Origin: Roseiarcus sp963822215
Lineage (GTDB): Bacteria; Pseudomonadota; Alphaproteobacteria; Rhizobiales; Beijerinckiaceae
Direction of reading: 5' to 3'
DNA length: 64,000 bases
NCBI GenBank assembly: GCA_963822215.1
Contig: CAWGGX010000005.1
Span: forward strand, 62,001-126,000
Made by a program: the position numbers and the translations under genes. Of the stretch, positions 25,610 through 34,503 are shown piece after piece; position 1 is the first letter of the stretch; each line of letters starts with the position of its first letter. Under the pieces are notes generated by a model, which was not told the DNA's origin, searched no databases, and saw only the letters and a list, made by a program, of their open reading frames with translations.

Positions 25610-26476
25610 ATGCACCTGCAGGTCACGGCTGGAGGGCAGCGCATCGAGTTGGATCTCCCGGACGCCTGGAACCCAGCCAAGGTGAACGAATGCAAAAATC
25701 TTATCATCTATGCCCTGTTTAAAAGTGTTGAAATTTTGAATTATGCCGAAGATTACCTGATTGATAAACTTGTTCCGGGCGCTCAGCGCCCAGGCAGGCT
25801 GAAAGTTCTTCTCGATCTCTACTTTGGCCTGAAGCCTGATGAGAACGATAACTTGTATTCGCACGTTCTGAATCGGATCGCCGCAGCTCTCCGGATGGCG
25901 AAGACAGGGCTGCAGGCCGATGTCATCGAGATCGTCGACATCAGGGAGACGGGAGGCGTCGCGGGCGTCCAGTTGCAATGCATGGGATACTTCAATAGCT
26001 CCTTTTTCGAACATCTGAGCGGATTCGTTTATTCTCCGATTACCGAAAGCGTTCCGAAGATGTTCAGCAATTTGTGGCGTCCGTCGAGCGGCGTCGCGAA
26101 GGCCGAATTTCGCCCGAAGGCGAGCGCAATCCATCTCAACTTCGAACAACTCCTCAAAAGAGAAGGCGACGGCGACTGGTTCGCCGGCGCCGAAGTCCTC
26201 ATTCACGAGGCAACTCACAAATTCGCCCACACCGCCGATCACAAGTATTTTGAAGAAGATAGCAAAACGATCATGCAGAGAATTGACGGCAAGATCCGTC
26301 AGCGAAGCACAGAAGATCCGGAAAAAGCGATTGCCATAGGCTGGAAGGAGCTTGTCTCAACGTCTTACGTTCAGGAATTGATGGCCATGCACGCCCAAGT
26401 GCCTTCCTATTGGGCCGAGAACGCCAATTCCCTGTCGCATCTGGCGGTCGATATCTACGCTCTGAAATTGTCGTAA
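25610..26476 (+). CDS. HExxH metallopeptidase-like protein, possibly aspzincin (M35-like)
   Basis: 288 residues from ATG 25610, preceded by AGGGAGG. The zinc motif HEATH is at residues 199-203 (His199, Glu200, His203), followed by KFAHTADHKYFEE with Asp210, the position where M35/aspzincin enzymes have their third ligand in a G-T-x-D-x-x-Y context. No signal peptide is seen, so the protein is cytoplasmic or delivered by another route. The N-terminal 190 residues are not recognised. Codon use is richer in A/T than in flanking core genes, which suggests transfer. A toxin, effector or processing protease are all possible. Confidence 0.6.
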   Translation: MHLQVTAGGQRIELDLPDAWNPAKVNECKNLIIYALFKSVEILNYAEDYLIDKLVPGAQRPGRLKVLLDLYFGLKPDENDNLYSHVLNRIAAALRMAKTGLQADVIEIVDIRETGGVAGVQLQCMGYFNSSFFEHLSGFVYSPITESVPKMFSNLWRPSSGVAKAEFRPKASAIHLNFEQLLKREGDGDWFAGAEVLIHEATHKFAHTADHKYFEEDSKTIMQRIDGKIRQRSTEDPEKAIAIGWKELVSTSYVQELMAMHAQVPSYWAENANSLSHLAVDIYALKLS

Positions 26477-26563
26477 TTGACGCTGCGGGCGAGCCCGAAC
26501 TTCCAATATCCAGGCTGTCGAAGGGGAATGGTAGGATTATATAGCGGCTGGGTAACTCTCAGG

Positions 26564-26715
26564 CGCCCCCCTCGTCCTGAGGAGCGGCGCCGCAGGCGGC
26601 GCGTCTCGAAGAGCCTGCCCCGAGCTTGTCGAGGGGACGCTCCAGAGCGCACGAAGGTTGCCGTCCGCTGGATCATCCTTCGAGACGCCGCGTTTCACGC
26701 GGCTCCTTGAGGCAT
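26564..26715. repeat. Dispersed inverted repeat (CCTCGTCCTGAG / CTTGAGGCATGAGG type)
   Basis: Contains CCCCTCGTCCTGAG, CGAGCTTGTCGAGGGGACGC and ATCATCCTTCGAGACGCC. A related copy is at 52883-52978. This is a common class of long intergenic palindrome. The remaining stretch up to 26920 shows no gene. Confidence 0.65.
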
Positions 26716-26920
26716 GAGGGTGGTGTGTTGCAATGCCCAACGCCGCTCACCTTGAGAGTCAAGCGGCCCTGGCGCCGCGCCCTGCGTGACGAGTTCGGGT
26801 GGGCCGCGACGAAGCTGATCGGGGCCCGACGCCCAAGGGCGCCGTCGACCGAGTTTCGGGCCGAGCCAAGCACCGAGCTGGCCCTCGTCTCGATCGGCTG
26901 ACCGCCGGCATCACGCCCCC

Positions 26921-27182
26921 TCACCCCGACTTGGCGAACAGCTCGCGCCCAATCAGCATGCGGCGGATCTCGCTCGTGCCGGCGCCGATCTCGTAGAGCT
27001 TGGCGTCGCGCAGCAGGCGCCCCAGCGGATAATCGTTGGTGTAGCCGTTGCCGCCGAGAATTTGGATTGCGTCGAGGGCGACCTGGGTGGCGCGCTCCGC
27101 CGCGTAGAGAATGGCGCCGGCGGCGTCCTCGCGTGTCGTGTCGCCCCGGTCGCAGGCCTTGGCCACCGACGCATAGGCGCCA
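26921..27182 (-). pseudogene. Detached 3' end of an isovaleryl-CoA dehydrogenase gene
   Basis: The last ~85 codons (from AYASVAKACDRGDTTRED to RELFAKSG and the stop) match the complete gene at 30260-31432. By eye the two stretches are about 93% identical with mostly synonymous changes. Similarity stops at about 27182. The upstream codons do not continue the protein. It is a diverged duplicate, not a simple tandem copy. Confidence 0.85.
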
Positions 27183-27395
27183 GGTGTTCTAAGTATCTGG
27201 AATGGCAATGACAGAAGACGGAGCACGGCTCTCGTCGACCTTGCCTGTCGTTGAGAAGCTTGAAGCAACCGCTTTCCCGATCCGCTGCCAGGCTTGAAAC
27301 AGCCGCGGAACGCTGATATTACTGATCTTTATCCAATCTTCGTGGTCTTGGGAGGGGCAAAATTGGCGTCTTCTCCAAATTGATTTGGTGTAGTG
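27183..27395. other. Left part of the low-GC insert, no gene
   Basis: Non-coding lead-in to the TIR gene. A/T-rich from about 27310. A TTGATTTGG...TAGTGATG stretch precedes the start; no clear promoter could be fixed. Confidence 0.4.
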
Positions 27396-27920
27396 ATGAA
27401 GGGACCAAAAGTCTTCTTGTCCTACGCACATGTAGAGGCAGACAAAAATTTCGTTTCCCGGCTGCACGAGCGACTGAAACGAGACGGTGTCGAATGCTTC
27501 TTTGATGAGAGGTCGTTGGCGCCCGGCGCTAACTTTGTCCTGGCAATTTCGGAAGCCATTGACCAGTGCAACTATCTTGTCATGGTAATGTCGCAGGCGT
27601 ATTTCAGCGCGCGCTTCGCGTCGGCTGAGTGGACAACGGTTTTGTCGGGCGATCCTCAAAACAAGAGCGGGCGGCTTGTACCGCTTCTTCTGGAAGAATG
27701 CAAGCTACCAGCGTTGTTAAAAGCGCTTGTTTATGTGGACGTTAGTTCCATCGAAAAATTTAAACAAAATTATTACAGGATTTGGGAACAAGTAGGTCAA
27801 TCACAGCCGAATGATATTGAGCAACGTTCAAGAGAAATTGATGACCTCTTCGAGCAAGGAGAACTAGAACAGGGGATGAAGAGACTTCTAGATTTTTCAC
27901 GTGATTTTGCAATCAAATAA
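27396..27920 (+). CDS. TIR-domain protein
   Basis: 173-174 residues. The TIR domain covers residues 4-130: KVFLSYAHVEADKNFVSRLH (box 1), FFDERSLAPG (BB loop region), YLVMVMSQAYFSARFASAEW with Glu78 in the place of the catalytic Glu of NAD+-cleaving TIR enzymes, and RLVPLLLEECKLP. A short helical tail (about 138-173) follows. No membrane segment. Bacterial TIR proteins serve as NADase effectors or signal producers in phage defence. It is the first gene of the low-GC cluster and lies 155 bases before the ABC gene. GTG at 27393 is an alternative start. Confidence 0.88.
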   Translation: MKGPKVFLSYAHVEADKNFVSRLHERLKRDGVECFFDERSLAPGANFVLAISEAIDQCNYLVMVMSQAYFSARFASAEWTTVLSGDPQNKSGRLVPLLLEECKLPALLKALVYVDVSSIEKFKQNYYRIWEQVGQSQPNDIEQRSREIDDLFEQGELEQGMKRLLDFSRDFAIK

Positions 27921-28075
27921 TCAATAAATAATACTGTGGCGATTGTTGCAACCTTTCGTTCCATTACCACAGAGATTGACCTTATATCTAAATCTAACGT
28001 GATCTGTGACCTCATTAGAAAGGCTCTTAATCTTCGAGACAATATCATCGACAGCCTCGTTCCCAAGGCCATTCA

Positions 28076-29317
28076 ATGATTGCGCCGCCAGAAATATTCC
28101 GCGAGGCTGAGACAATTCGGCGAGATATTGCCATGGATTTAGAGAGTGCCAGTTCAGCGCTGACGGAATTTTCGCGACGATATGCGCGGACGCCCGAGCA
28201 GAAGAATGCGGCGCTGGCAATAAAGGCGAGCATTCCGAAGAATCTGGATCAAGCAGTCGCCGGCCGTCTCCGAGAGGAAATGAACCAGATTTTGGATGGT
28301 ATCGCTGCAGACCGTGAACGCGATGATCCCAGCATTTCCGAACGTCTGGAGGCAAGGGAACGACTGTTCGTGCAGTTTAGGCGGGAATCGACCAGACGAG
28401 AGACAGTTTGTAGGGTAGATCAACTTGTTAAACGATTCGATCCGAGTGGATTTGCCGTAGGGCCGGTCTCATTCGAATTTCGGGCGGCGGAAATAACGGC
28501 GCTCATCGGCGAGAACGCCCATGGCAAGACGACTTTCATCCGAACGGTAGTTGGAGAGCACCGAGCGAACAGCGGAATCATCACGTTTCCGGCGCTCTCG
28601 CCTGGAACTCAGTTTCATTGGAGCGAGGTCAAACAATATATATGGTACCTGCCTCAAAAGCTGCCTGACTGGCGGGGGTCTCTAGAAGCTAACCTGTATT
28701 TCCAGGCGGCTTTGCATGGATTGACTCCCTCTGAGAGCGAAACCCAGGTTCGTTACTTGGTGGCACGCCTGGACCTGCCTGGGCATCTAAACAAGCGCTG
28801 GTCGGAGCTGTCCGGGGGGTACCAACTCAGGTTCGCGTTAGCTAAAGCTTTGGCCGGAAGGCCGCGTTTTCTCGTACTCGATGAACCGTTGGCGAATCTT
28901 GACCCGAAGGCTCAGGCCGCGCTCCTTTGGGACATCCGAAATCTCGCGAAATCGGCGCGCGATCCGATGGCCGTTCTAATTACTTCCCAGGTACTAAACC
29001 CACTAGAGGCGATATCCGACAACCTCATATTCCTTCGGAACGGACAGACGGAATACCAGGGCTCGACGGGAGGCATCGGATTGCGGAGAGCCTACAACCT
29101 GTATGAATGTGAGACAGCGTTAACGCTAAGCACTCTATGGGATAGGATTGGGAGTTACGTGGAGGATATAAATTACAATGGCGTTTATTATATCATAAAA
29201 ACACCACTTTCTGTTGAAGTTTCTGACTTCCTTCAAATCATAAAAGAAGTGGACGTTGAATTCACGCACTGTCGCGACATCGGTCGTAAAGCGGCTGGAC
29301 TATTTGAGCGGAGATAG
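28076..29317 (+). CDS. ABC-type ATPase with N-terminal helical extension
   Basis: 413 residues. Residues 1-115 are a charged helical domain of unknown type. The ABC domain follows: Walker A GENAHGKTT (145-153), Q-loop region YLPQKLPDWR, signature LSGGY (245-249), Walker B FLVLDEP (265-271) and D-loop ANLD. His switch is replaced or shifted (VLITSQVLNP). A C-terminal extension of about 75 residues follows. Seven bases after its stop the membrane protein begins, so they probably act together. The long N-terminal extension is unusual for a transporter ATPase and could receive a signal or contact the TIR protein. Confidence 0.85.
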   Translation: MIAPPEIFREAETIRRDIAMDLESASSALTEFSRRYARTPEQKNAALAIKASIPKNLDQAVAGRLREEMNQILDGIAADRERDDPSISERLEARERLFVQFRRESTRRETVCRVDQLVKRFDPSGFAVGPVSFEFRAAEITALIGENAHGKTTFIRTVVGEHRANSGIITFPALSPGTQFHWSEVKQYIWYLPQKLPDWRGSLEANLYFQAALHGLTPSESETQVRYLVARLDLPGHLNKRWSELSGGYQLRFALAKALAGRPRFLVLDEPLANLDPKAQAALLWDIRNLAKSARDPMAVLITSQVLNPLEAISDNLIFLRNGQTEYQGSTGGIGLRRAYNLYECETALTLSTLWDRIGSYVEDINYNGVYYIIKTPLSVEVSDFLQIIKEVDVEFTHCRDIGRKAAGLFERR

Positions 29318-29324
29318 TTACGAA

Positions 29325-30230
29325 ATGTGTAAAATGGTCAAACGCGTATCAGAAGTTGTAACTCATGTTTCGGTGGCGCAATTCGACAGGTGGTTATTAT
29401 TGCGCGCATCAATGCTGTGGCGAACTCGATTCGTATATTTGTTTGGTCTCACGCTTTTTGTCGTTGCTGAATTATTTGTGTCCGTCGATATGGATATCAA
29501 GGACGTAATTCAGATTCCGAAGTTCGGAAACGACATTGTGCTGTTTTGGAGGGTTGAGCTATTGTTGGCAATCATCATTCTCATAACATGGGTTTGGGTT
29601 ATTATACGGTGTCCTGTCGGGGAGCTGCCTCTTCGTCGCCATGTGGTAACTATCGTCTTTGTGGGAATTGGCAGCTACCTTTTGATCGTAACTCCAACCG
29701 TATTTGCAAATCGACAGATCAGCGCTATTGCCGGGGTGAATGATAGGCAACTAGCAAGTGATCGTTCCACGTTGAGCCAATACGCTTTCTGGAATTGTGT
29801 TCCGGAACATGTTTTCTCCGAACCCGACTTGGTGAACCAAAACCCGCCCCCCGAGCTCAAAAGCGTCCTCGATCGGTATAATCTTGGTGAAGTAGAGTTC
29901 AGAAAAAGGGGGGATTCGGGAGCGGATTGCGGTGAATTTGTTAAAGAATCGGGAGTCGACGGAAACATAAGGAGCGAAAAAATATTCGCAGTCGAGGGCA
30001 AGGATCTGGTAGCGCTCTCCAATCAGCTAGGGTTCACAATGACAATGATAAATGACGCGCGCAATTTCGAAGATGGTAACACCATTTATGAATTCCCGTA
30101 TAAGAACCAATTTGCGGCCGTCGAAGTTCCTGCCTACCTATGGTTGCTGGCCGCTCTTGCGATTGGTCTGATAGCGATAATATTGAGCTATCCGTTTTAC
30201 GTGTGGCGTCGCCTCGCACGAGTTAATTAG
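29325..30230 (+). CDS. Membrane protein of the TIR-ABC cluster, family unknown
   Basis: 301 residues from ATG 29325, with GGAG upstream (a TTG-started overlap with the ABC gene from 29256 is the alternative). Predicted membrane segments: about 36-52, 72-94, 106-125 and 270-292. Between the third and fourth lies a large soluble loop of about 145 residues with two to three Cys. This is not the six-helix layout of usual ABC-2 permeases. It may be the membrane partner of the ABC ATPase and a pore or sensor; no family is recognised. Codon use is A/T-rich like the two preceding genes. Confidence 0.7.
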   Translation: MCKMVKRVSEVVTHVSVAQFDRWLLLRASMLWRTRFVYLFGLTLFVVAELFVSVDMDIKDVIQIPKFGNDIVLFWRVELLLAIIILITWVWVIIRCPVGELPLRRHVVTIVFVGIGSYLLIVTPTVFANRQISAIAGVNDRQLASDRSTLSQYAFWNCVPEHVFSEPDLVNQNPPPELKSVLDRYNLGEVEFRKRGDSGADCGEFVKESGVDGNIRSEKIFAVEGKDLVALSNQLGFTMTMINDARNFEDGNTIYEFPYKNQFAAVEVPAYLWLLAALAIGLIAIILSYPFYVWRRLARVN

Positions 30231-30259
30231 CTGCGTCCGCAGGCTCCAGTATTGGCGAA

Positions 30260-31432
30260 TCACCCCGACTTGGCGAACAGCTCGCGCCCGATCAGCATGC
30301 GGCGGATTTCGCTGGTGCCGGCGCCGATCTCGTAGAGCTTGGCGTCGCGCAACAACCGGCCGAGCGGATAATCGTTGGTGTAGCCATTGCCGCCGAGAAT
30401 CTGGATCGCGTCGAGGGCGACCTGGGTGGCGCGCTCCGCCGCGTAGAGAATGGCGCCGGCGGCGTCCTCGCGCGTCGTCTCGCCGCGGTCGCAAGCCTTG
30501 GCGACGGCGTAGACATAGGCGCGCGAGGCGTTCAGCGTCACGTACATGTCGGCGAGCTTGCCCTGGACGAGCTGGAACGTGCCGATCGGCTGGCCGAACT
30601 GCTTGCGCTCGTGCGCATAGGGGAGGGCGACGTCGAGCGCCGCCGCCATCAGGCCGAGCGGACCGGCCGACAGGACGACGCGCTCGTAGTCGAGCCCGCT
30701 CATCAGCACGTTGACGCCCTTGCCGACCGCGCCCAGCACATTCTCCTCGGGCACCTCGCAGTCGGAGAAGACGAGCTCGGACGTGTCGGAGCCGCGCATG
30801 CCGAGCTTGTCAAGCTTCTGGCCGTGGGAGAAGCCTTTGAAGCCGTGCTCGACCAGGAAGGCGGTGATGCCGCGCGCGCCGGCGGCCGGGTCGGTTTTGG
30901 CGTAGACGATCAGCGTCTCGGCGACCGGTCCATTGGTGATCCACATCTTGGCGCCGTTCAGCGCCCAGCGGTCGCCCTTCTTCTCGGCGCGGGTGGTCAT
31001 CGACACGACGTCGGAGCCGGCGTTGGGCTCCGACATGGCGAGGCCGCCGACATGCTCGCCGGAGACGAGCTTTGGCAGATAGCGCGTCTTCTGCTCGCCA
31101 TTGCCGTTGCGCACGAGCTGGTTGACGCAGAGGTTCGAATGCGCGCCGTAGGAGAGGCCGACAGCGCCGCTCGCGCGCGACACCTCCTCCATCGCCACGC
31201 AATGCTCGAGATAGCCGAGGTTTAAGCCCCCGTATTCCTCGGGCGCGGTGATCCCGTGCAGGCCGAGCGCTCCCATCCTGGGCCAGAGGTCGCGCGGAAA
31301 GAGATTGTCGCGGTCGATCGCCGCGGCGCGCGGCGCGATCTCCTTTTCCGCGAAGGTCCGCGCGCTTTCGCGGATCATGTCGGCGCTCTCGCCGAGGGCG
31401 AAGTCGAACGGTCGTGCGGCGTTGGGGATCAT
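30260..31432 (-). CDS. ivd: Isovaleryl-CoA dehydrogenase
   Basis: 390 residues from the ATG at about 31432. Acyl-CoA dehydrogenase fold: GLHGITAPEEYGG, LAMSEPNAGSDVVSM and WITNG (FAD-contact region), GMRGSDTSELVF, LDYERVVLSAGPLG with the Glu base position of the isovaleryl type, and IQILGGNGYTNDYPLGRLLRDAK. It oxidises isovaleryl-CoA to 3-methylcrotonyl-CoA in leucine breakdown. Other genes of that pathway are not in the window. Its 3' end is duplicated at 26921. The frame is open upstream to 31564, but those codons are atypical. Confidence 0.92.
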   Translation of the reverse strand: MIPNAARPFDFALGESADMIRESARTFAEKEIAPRAAAIDRDNLFPRDLWPRMGALGLHGITAPEEYGGLNLGYLEHCVAMEEVSRASGAVGLSYGAHSNLCVNQLVRNGNGEQKTRYLPKLVSGEHVGGLAMSEPNAGSDVVSMTTRAEKKGDRWALNGAKMWITNGPVAETLIVYAKTDPAAGARGITAFLVEHGFKGFSHGQKLDKLGMRGSDTSELVFSDCEVPEENVLGAVGKGVNVLMSGLDYERVVLSAGPLGLMAAALDVALPYAHERKQFGQPIGTFQLVQGKLADMYVTLNASRAYVYAVAKACDRGETTREDAAGAILYAAERATQVALDAIQILGGNGYTNDYPLGRLLRDAKLYEIGAGTSEIRRMLIGRELFAKSG

Positions 31433-32181
31433 GGGCCTTGGGCTTTGTATGTTGTTATGCGCGGAGATTGGTCGGGAACGGCGGGGATGTCCAGACCGGA
31501 GCGAAGCGCGCCGTTCGCAGCGCGTTCGGACGCTTTTGGTGTTCGCTCGATGCGCGTTCGACATCGTGAGACGCGACCCTATTCAACCGTCAAGAATCAG
31601 TTTCGCGGCCGCCGCCACGAAACCTGGTTCTTTGGCCGGGTCGCCACAAAGCCGCTTGTCCAGAGGAGAACGCTATGCGTTCCCCTGGAATCGCAAAGCC
31701 GCCCCAGGGATGATACTCGAACATTTCCTACCCGACTGGACGGCAGGACTGTGCAAAGAGCGGTCATTCAAAGGAGGGCGCTGAGTTCGTTATTTGGCGC
31801 CGAACAGTGCCGCGCGATGTGGCGCCCGTTGCACGGTCCGGGGTGAGTTTTTCAAATCGCGCCCTCCCAAAGCAGCTTCAAAAATGCGAACGTGACCCTG
31901 AGTATTCATTGAGAGATGGTACTGCTGGCTGCCAATCTGGAGGCGTCTTTTCAATTGAGGTTGCGCCGTAAGGGCCTACTTACACGTGTCGAGTTGCAGA
32001 TGCATGTTAACACTATGAAGTAACATCGGCATCACTTCCTGCTCATTGCCATTATCATCAATCCAAGCTAATGTTCAATCGAACGTCACATTGCATTTAA
32101 TCGCACTACCGTAATCTGAATGAATTCGGGAGGCTGTTCATAGCGCCCCGCGAGGGCCTATTCCGCAGTATGGTTGGAGTG
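31433..32181. other. Intergenic region, no supported gene
   Basis: About 750 bases between ivd and the ISAs1 region with no credible coding frame. A/T-richer from about 31900. Nothing recognised. Confidence 0.5.
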
Positions 32182-32316
32182 ATGACGTGGGAGGATCCGA
32201 TGTTTGGTGTCCTTTTTGGCGTTGCGGCTGGCATCCTCATCTTTAATGTCAGCGTCCTCTGGCTAGGGTACCTTGTGAGCGAACAACGACGCGCACGAGG
32301 GCAAATGCAACGATAG
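32182..32316 (+). CDS. Possible small single-span membrane protein
   Basis: 44 codons from ATG 32182 (MTWEDPMFGVLFGVAAGILI), with one hydrophobic helix and a basic tail ending QRRARGQMQR. Inner ATG 32200 follows a GGAGGA ribosome site. Composition fits a small membrane protein, but no homologue is known to me, and length alone does not exclude chance. Confidence 0.3.
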   Translation: MTWEDPMFGVLFGVAAGILIFNVSVLWLGYLVSEQRRARGQMQR

Positions 32317-32565
32317 TCCCCGCCTCGTCTACGTCCCATCAGCTGACTCGGCGCCAGTCGGCTGGTGCTTGTGGGCGCGCCGTTCACGCTCTTGCGCCTC
32401 GCCACGACCGCGGCATGCTGCCGAGTCATGTTCTCTACTGGCTTAGGCTTCGGCGCACTTGACCCAACTGCAGGGTCCACCGAATCGCAAATTGACGAAT
32501 CGATGCACTTCGGAGCGCCGGACGCGGAAGCGGGATCGGAGCGATCCACGCGACTCTCGGCCGCC

Positions 32566-33772
32566 CAGGGCAATCGCATTTCACATTGCGAGAAGGCTTC
32601 GCAGGAAAGCGTCGGAACGGTCGGCTTTTTTCAGTTTGCGGCGGATGGGCAGTTTGGAAGGTTCGGCGTTAAGCCTGTTGATCGCTATGTGTTTGAGAAT
32701 GGCGAGGTTTTGTGGACCGTTGTCACAGCGGTTGCGGGCGCGGTCCTCGTTCATGTCGACGTCGAGCACCCAGTGGAGGCGGTTTTCGACGCCCCAGTGG
32801 TCGCGGGCGCACTGGTTCAGGCGCTCGGGCGCGATGGGTTCGGAGAGAAGGTAGTAGGCGGTCTCGGTCTTCGGCGGGCCGGTGTTCGCGCCCTTGAATT
32901 CGCGCGTGCGGCGAACGGCGCCGATGGCTTTCAGGCCGGGCCAGCAATGGATGTCCTGTAGCCAACCGACATCGTGGCAAACGACGGCGCTTCGGGTCTC
33001 GATGCGGCCATGATCGGCGTCGACCGTCGGCTGACATGCGAGCACGCGCGCCTCCGGGTCGGCGAAGTAACGCGCAACATCGTCGAACAGCGTCGGTTGG
33101 TTGCCTTTCAGAGACAGAACGTACTGGCCGCCCTGGGCGACGATCTGCTGCGCGATCTCTCTCTGGCAACTCATCGCATCGGCGGTCACCGTGCGTCCCT
33201 CGAGGTTGAGAAGCCGCAGAAGCTGCGGAACCGCCGTGATCTCGTTCGACTTCTCGTCCGTGGCGATCTGCGCCAGAACCAGCCGCTCCTCGCACGACCA
33301 CGCACTGACCATGTGCAGGGCCGACTTTTCGCTCGCCGTGTCAAAGGAGCGGCGCAGCGTCTTGCCGTCGATCGCAACCACGCCGGCCGTCTGTTGCGAA
33401 AATGCCCGCATGAACTCGGAAAAACATGCGCCAAACGCAACCGGATCGAGCAGCCGGAACAGACGGCTGAACGTGTCGTGTGACGGCAGCCCGTTTTTCA
33501 GATCCAAGAAGTCCCGCAAAAAAGGCTCCTTGTCCTCCGCGAACTCCGCCATCTCCGTGCAGGTTGTGCCTCCGCAAAGGCACGAGCATAGCGCGATCGC
33601 CAACACCTCACACAGGTCGTGCCGACGAGCATTCCCCGTGCGCGGATCCTTGAGCTGCAAAAATACCCCTGAAAACCCCTCCATCCCTCCGGCCTCCATT
33701 CCGAATCGAGGCCCTCCCAAGAATCCTTCTCATCCCGCCTTGCAAGCGATTTTTCCAAATGCGATTCCCCTG
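32566..33772 (-). mobile_element. ISAs1-family insertion sequence
   Basis: 1207 bp. End repeats CAGGGCAATCGCATTT (32566-32581) and, on the other strand, CAGGGGAATCGCATTT (33757-33772). Flanking direct repeat TCGGCCGCC at 32557-32565 and 33773-33781, a 9-bp target duplication. One complete transposase gene inside. Confidence 0.9.
32581..33720 (-). CDS. ISAs1-family transposase
   Basis: 379 residues. DDE_Tnp_1-associated N-terminal domain (LKDPRTGNARRHDLCEVLAI), then VVAIDGKTLRRSFD with the first Asp, TVTADAMSCQREIAQQIV with the second Asp, YVLSLKGNQPTLFDD, and HWGVENRLHWVLDVDMNEDR with the catalytic Glu. The family pattern is complete and the frame intact. ATG 33699 inside the frame is an alternative start. 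It probably moves only its own element. Confidence 0.93.
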   Translation of the reverse strand: MGGPRFGMEAGGMEGFSGVFLQLKDPRTGNARRHDLCEVLAIALCSCLCGGTTCTEMAEFAEDKEPFLRDFLDLKNGLPSHDTFSRLFRLLDPVAFGACFSEFMRAFSQQTAGVVAIDGKTLRRSFDTASEKSALHMVSAWSCEERLVLAQIATDEKSNEITAVPQLLRLLNLEGRTVTADAMSCQREIAQQIVAQGGQYVLSLKGNQPTLFDDVARYFADPEARVLACQPTVDADHGRIETRSAVVCHDVGWLQDIHCWPGLKAIGAVRRTREFKGANTGPPKTETAYYLLSEPIAPERLNQCARDHWGVENRLHWVLDVDMNEDRARNRCDNGPQNLAILKHIAINRLNAEPSKLPIRRKLKKADRSDAFLRSLLAM

Positions 33773-33832
33773 TCGGCCGCCCTTCTAGCGGATTGATTCG
33801 GCGCATTAACGCCGCAATTTTTGACTTGAATG

Positions 33833-33851
33833 TATACGCTGATAGCGTATA
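33833..33851. promoter_or_regulatory. Operator-like palindrome
   Basis: TATACGCT-GAT-AGCGTATA, perfect 8-bp arms, following a TTGACT at 33821-33826. It lies about 60 bases upstream of a possible small gene at 33913. Could bind a dimeric repressor. Confidence 0.45.
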
Positions 33852-33912
33852 TGTTAACAATCTTAGCTTTCGCGCTCCGCAGTCTCTCCATTTTTCGAAG
33901 GGAGCGAACGTG

Positions 33913-33996
33913 ATGCATTTAGCTTCCCGCGCCGGACGTATTCTATTTCTCGCAATGATCGTGGCCTTGACGTACTTCGCGCTCAAACCAGGATAA
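33913..33996 (+). CDS. Possible 27-residue membrane peptide
   Basis: Begins MHLASRAGRILFLAMIVALT, one hydrophobic helix, preceded by GGGAGCG at proper distance. Only 27 codons. The upstream palindrome and the ribosome site are the reasons to list it. No homologue recognised. Confidence 0.25.
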   Translation: MHLASRAGRILFLAMIVALTYFALKPG

Positions 33997-34237
33997 GTCG
34001 CTGCGCGGCCCCGGCCATGCCAAGAGGGCTTGCGGTAAATGACAGGAATTCCGGCCAGACTTCGACGTTACGGGCCGCGCCCGCGACGTCCGCTGAACGT
34101 CGGGTGCGGTCGCTCGGTTGGGAACTGAAATCCGACTATGACCAAGAGAATTTCGATGTCGCGTACTCTTGGCGAAGACCTTGGTCCCGCTCTTTCGGGC
34201 GCGTTTCGCTACGGCGCGCAGGAAAGACCCGTCGTCC
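33997..34237. other. Intergenic, no supported gene
   Basis: Short frames only, no domain recognised. Confidence 0.4.
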
Positions 34238-34320
34238 TCACGCCGCGTCGGCTGGCCGCCCATACGAGTAGGGCGCGCGGAGCGGTTTGCGGTCGACCGT
34301 TTCGAACCCGTGAAGGCCGT
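34238..34320 (-). pseudogene. Remnant 3' end of an acyl-CoA ligase gene
   Basis: Minus-strand codons read VDRKPLRAPYSYGRPADAA and stop, matching the end of the ligase at 36358 (VDRKALRAPYWQGR...). Only the last ~25 codons are recognisable. The sequence differs clearly from the neighbouring ligase, so it came from a paralogue or diverged long ago. Confidence 0.6.
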
Positions 34321-34503
34321 CCGCAGGACCAGGGCGATCGGTTACGACCACGCGGACCGCAGAGCTTCGCGAGGGGCAAAATTAAACTTTTGACGCCCGA
34401 CGCGATGGCGGGAGCCCGCAAACACCAGTCAATCGCCGAGGGCCTCGCGAACCGGCCAAGTCGATTCGACCAGAGCGGGATGAACATAGGTTGGTCCATT
34501 TCC

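Noticed and set aside
27396..30230. Thoeris defence system.
   Set aside because: The SIR2-like ThsA partner is absent; the neighbours are an ABC ATPase and a membrane protein.
26921..30262. The ivd 3' duplication as a classic tRNA-type attachment site with an integrase island.
   Set aside because: No integrase, excisionase or tRNA is present, so only the duplication itself is claimed and the mechanism is left open.
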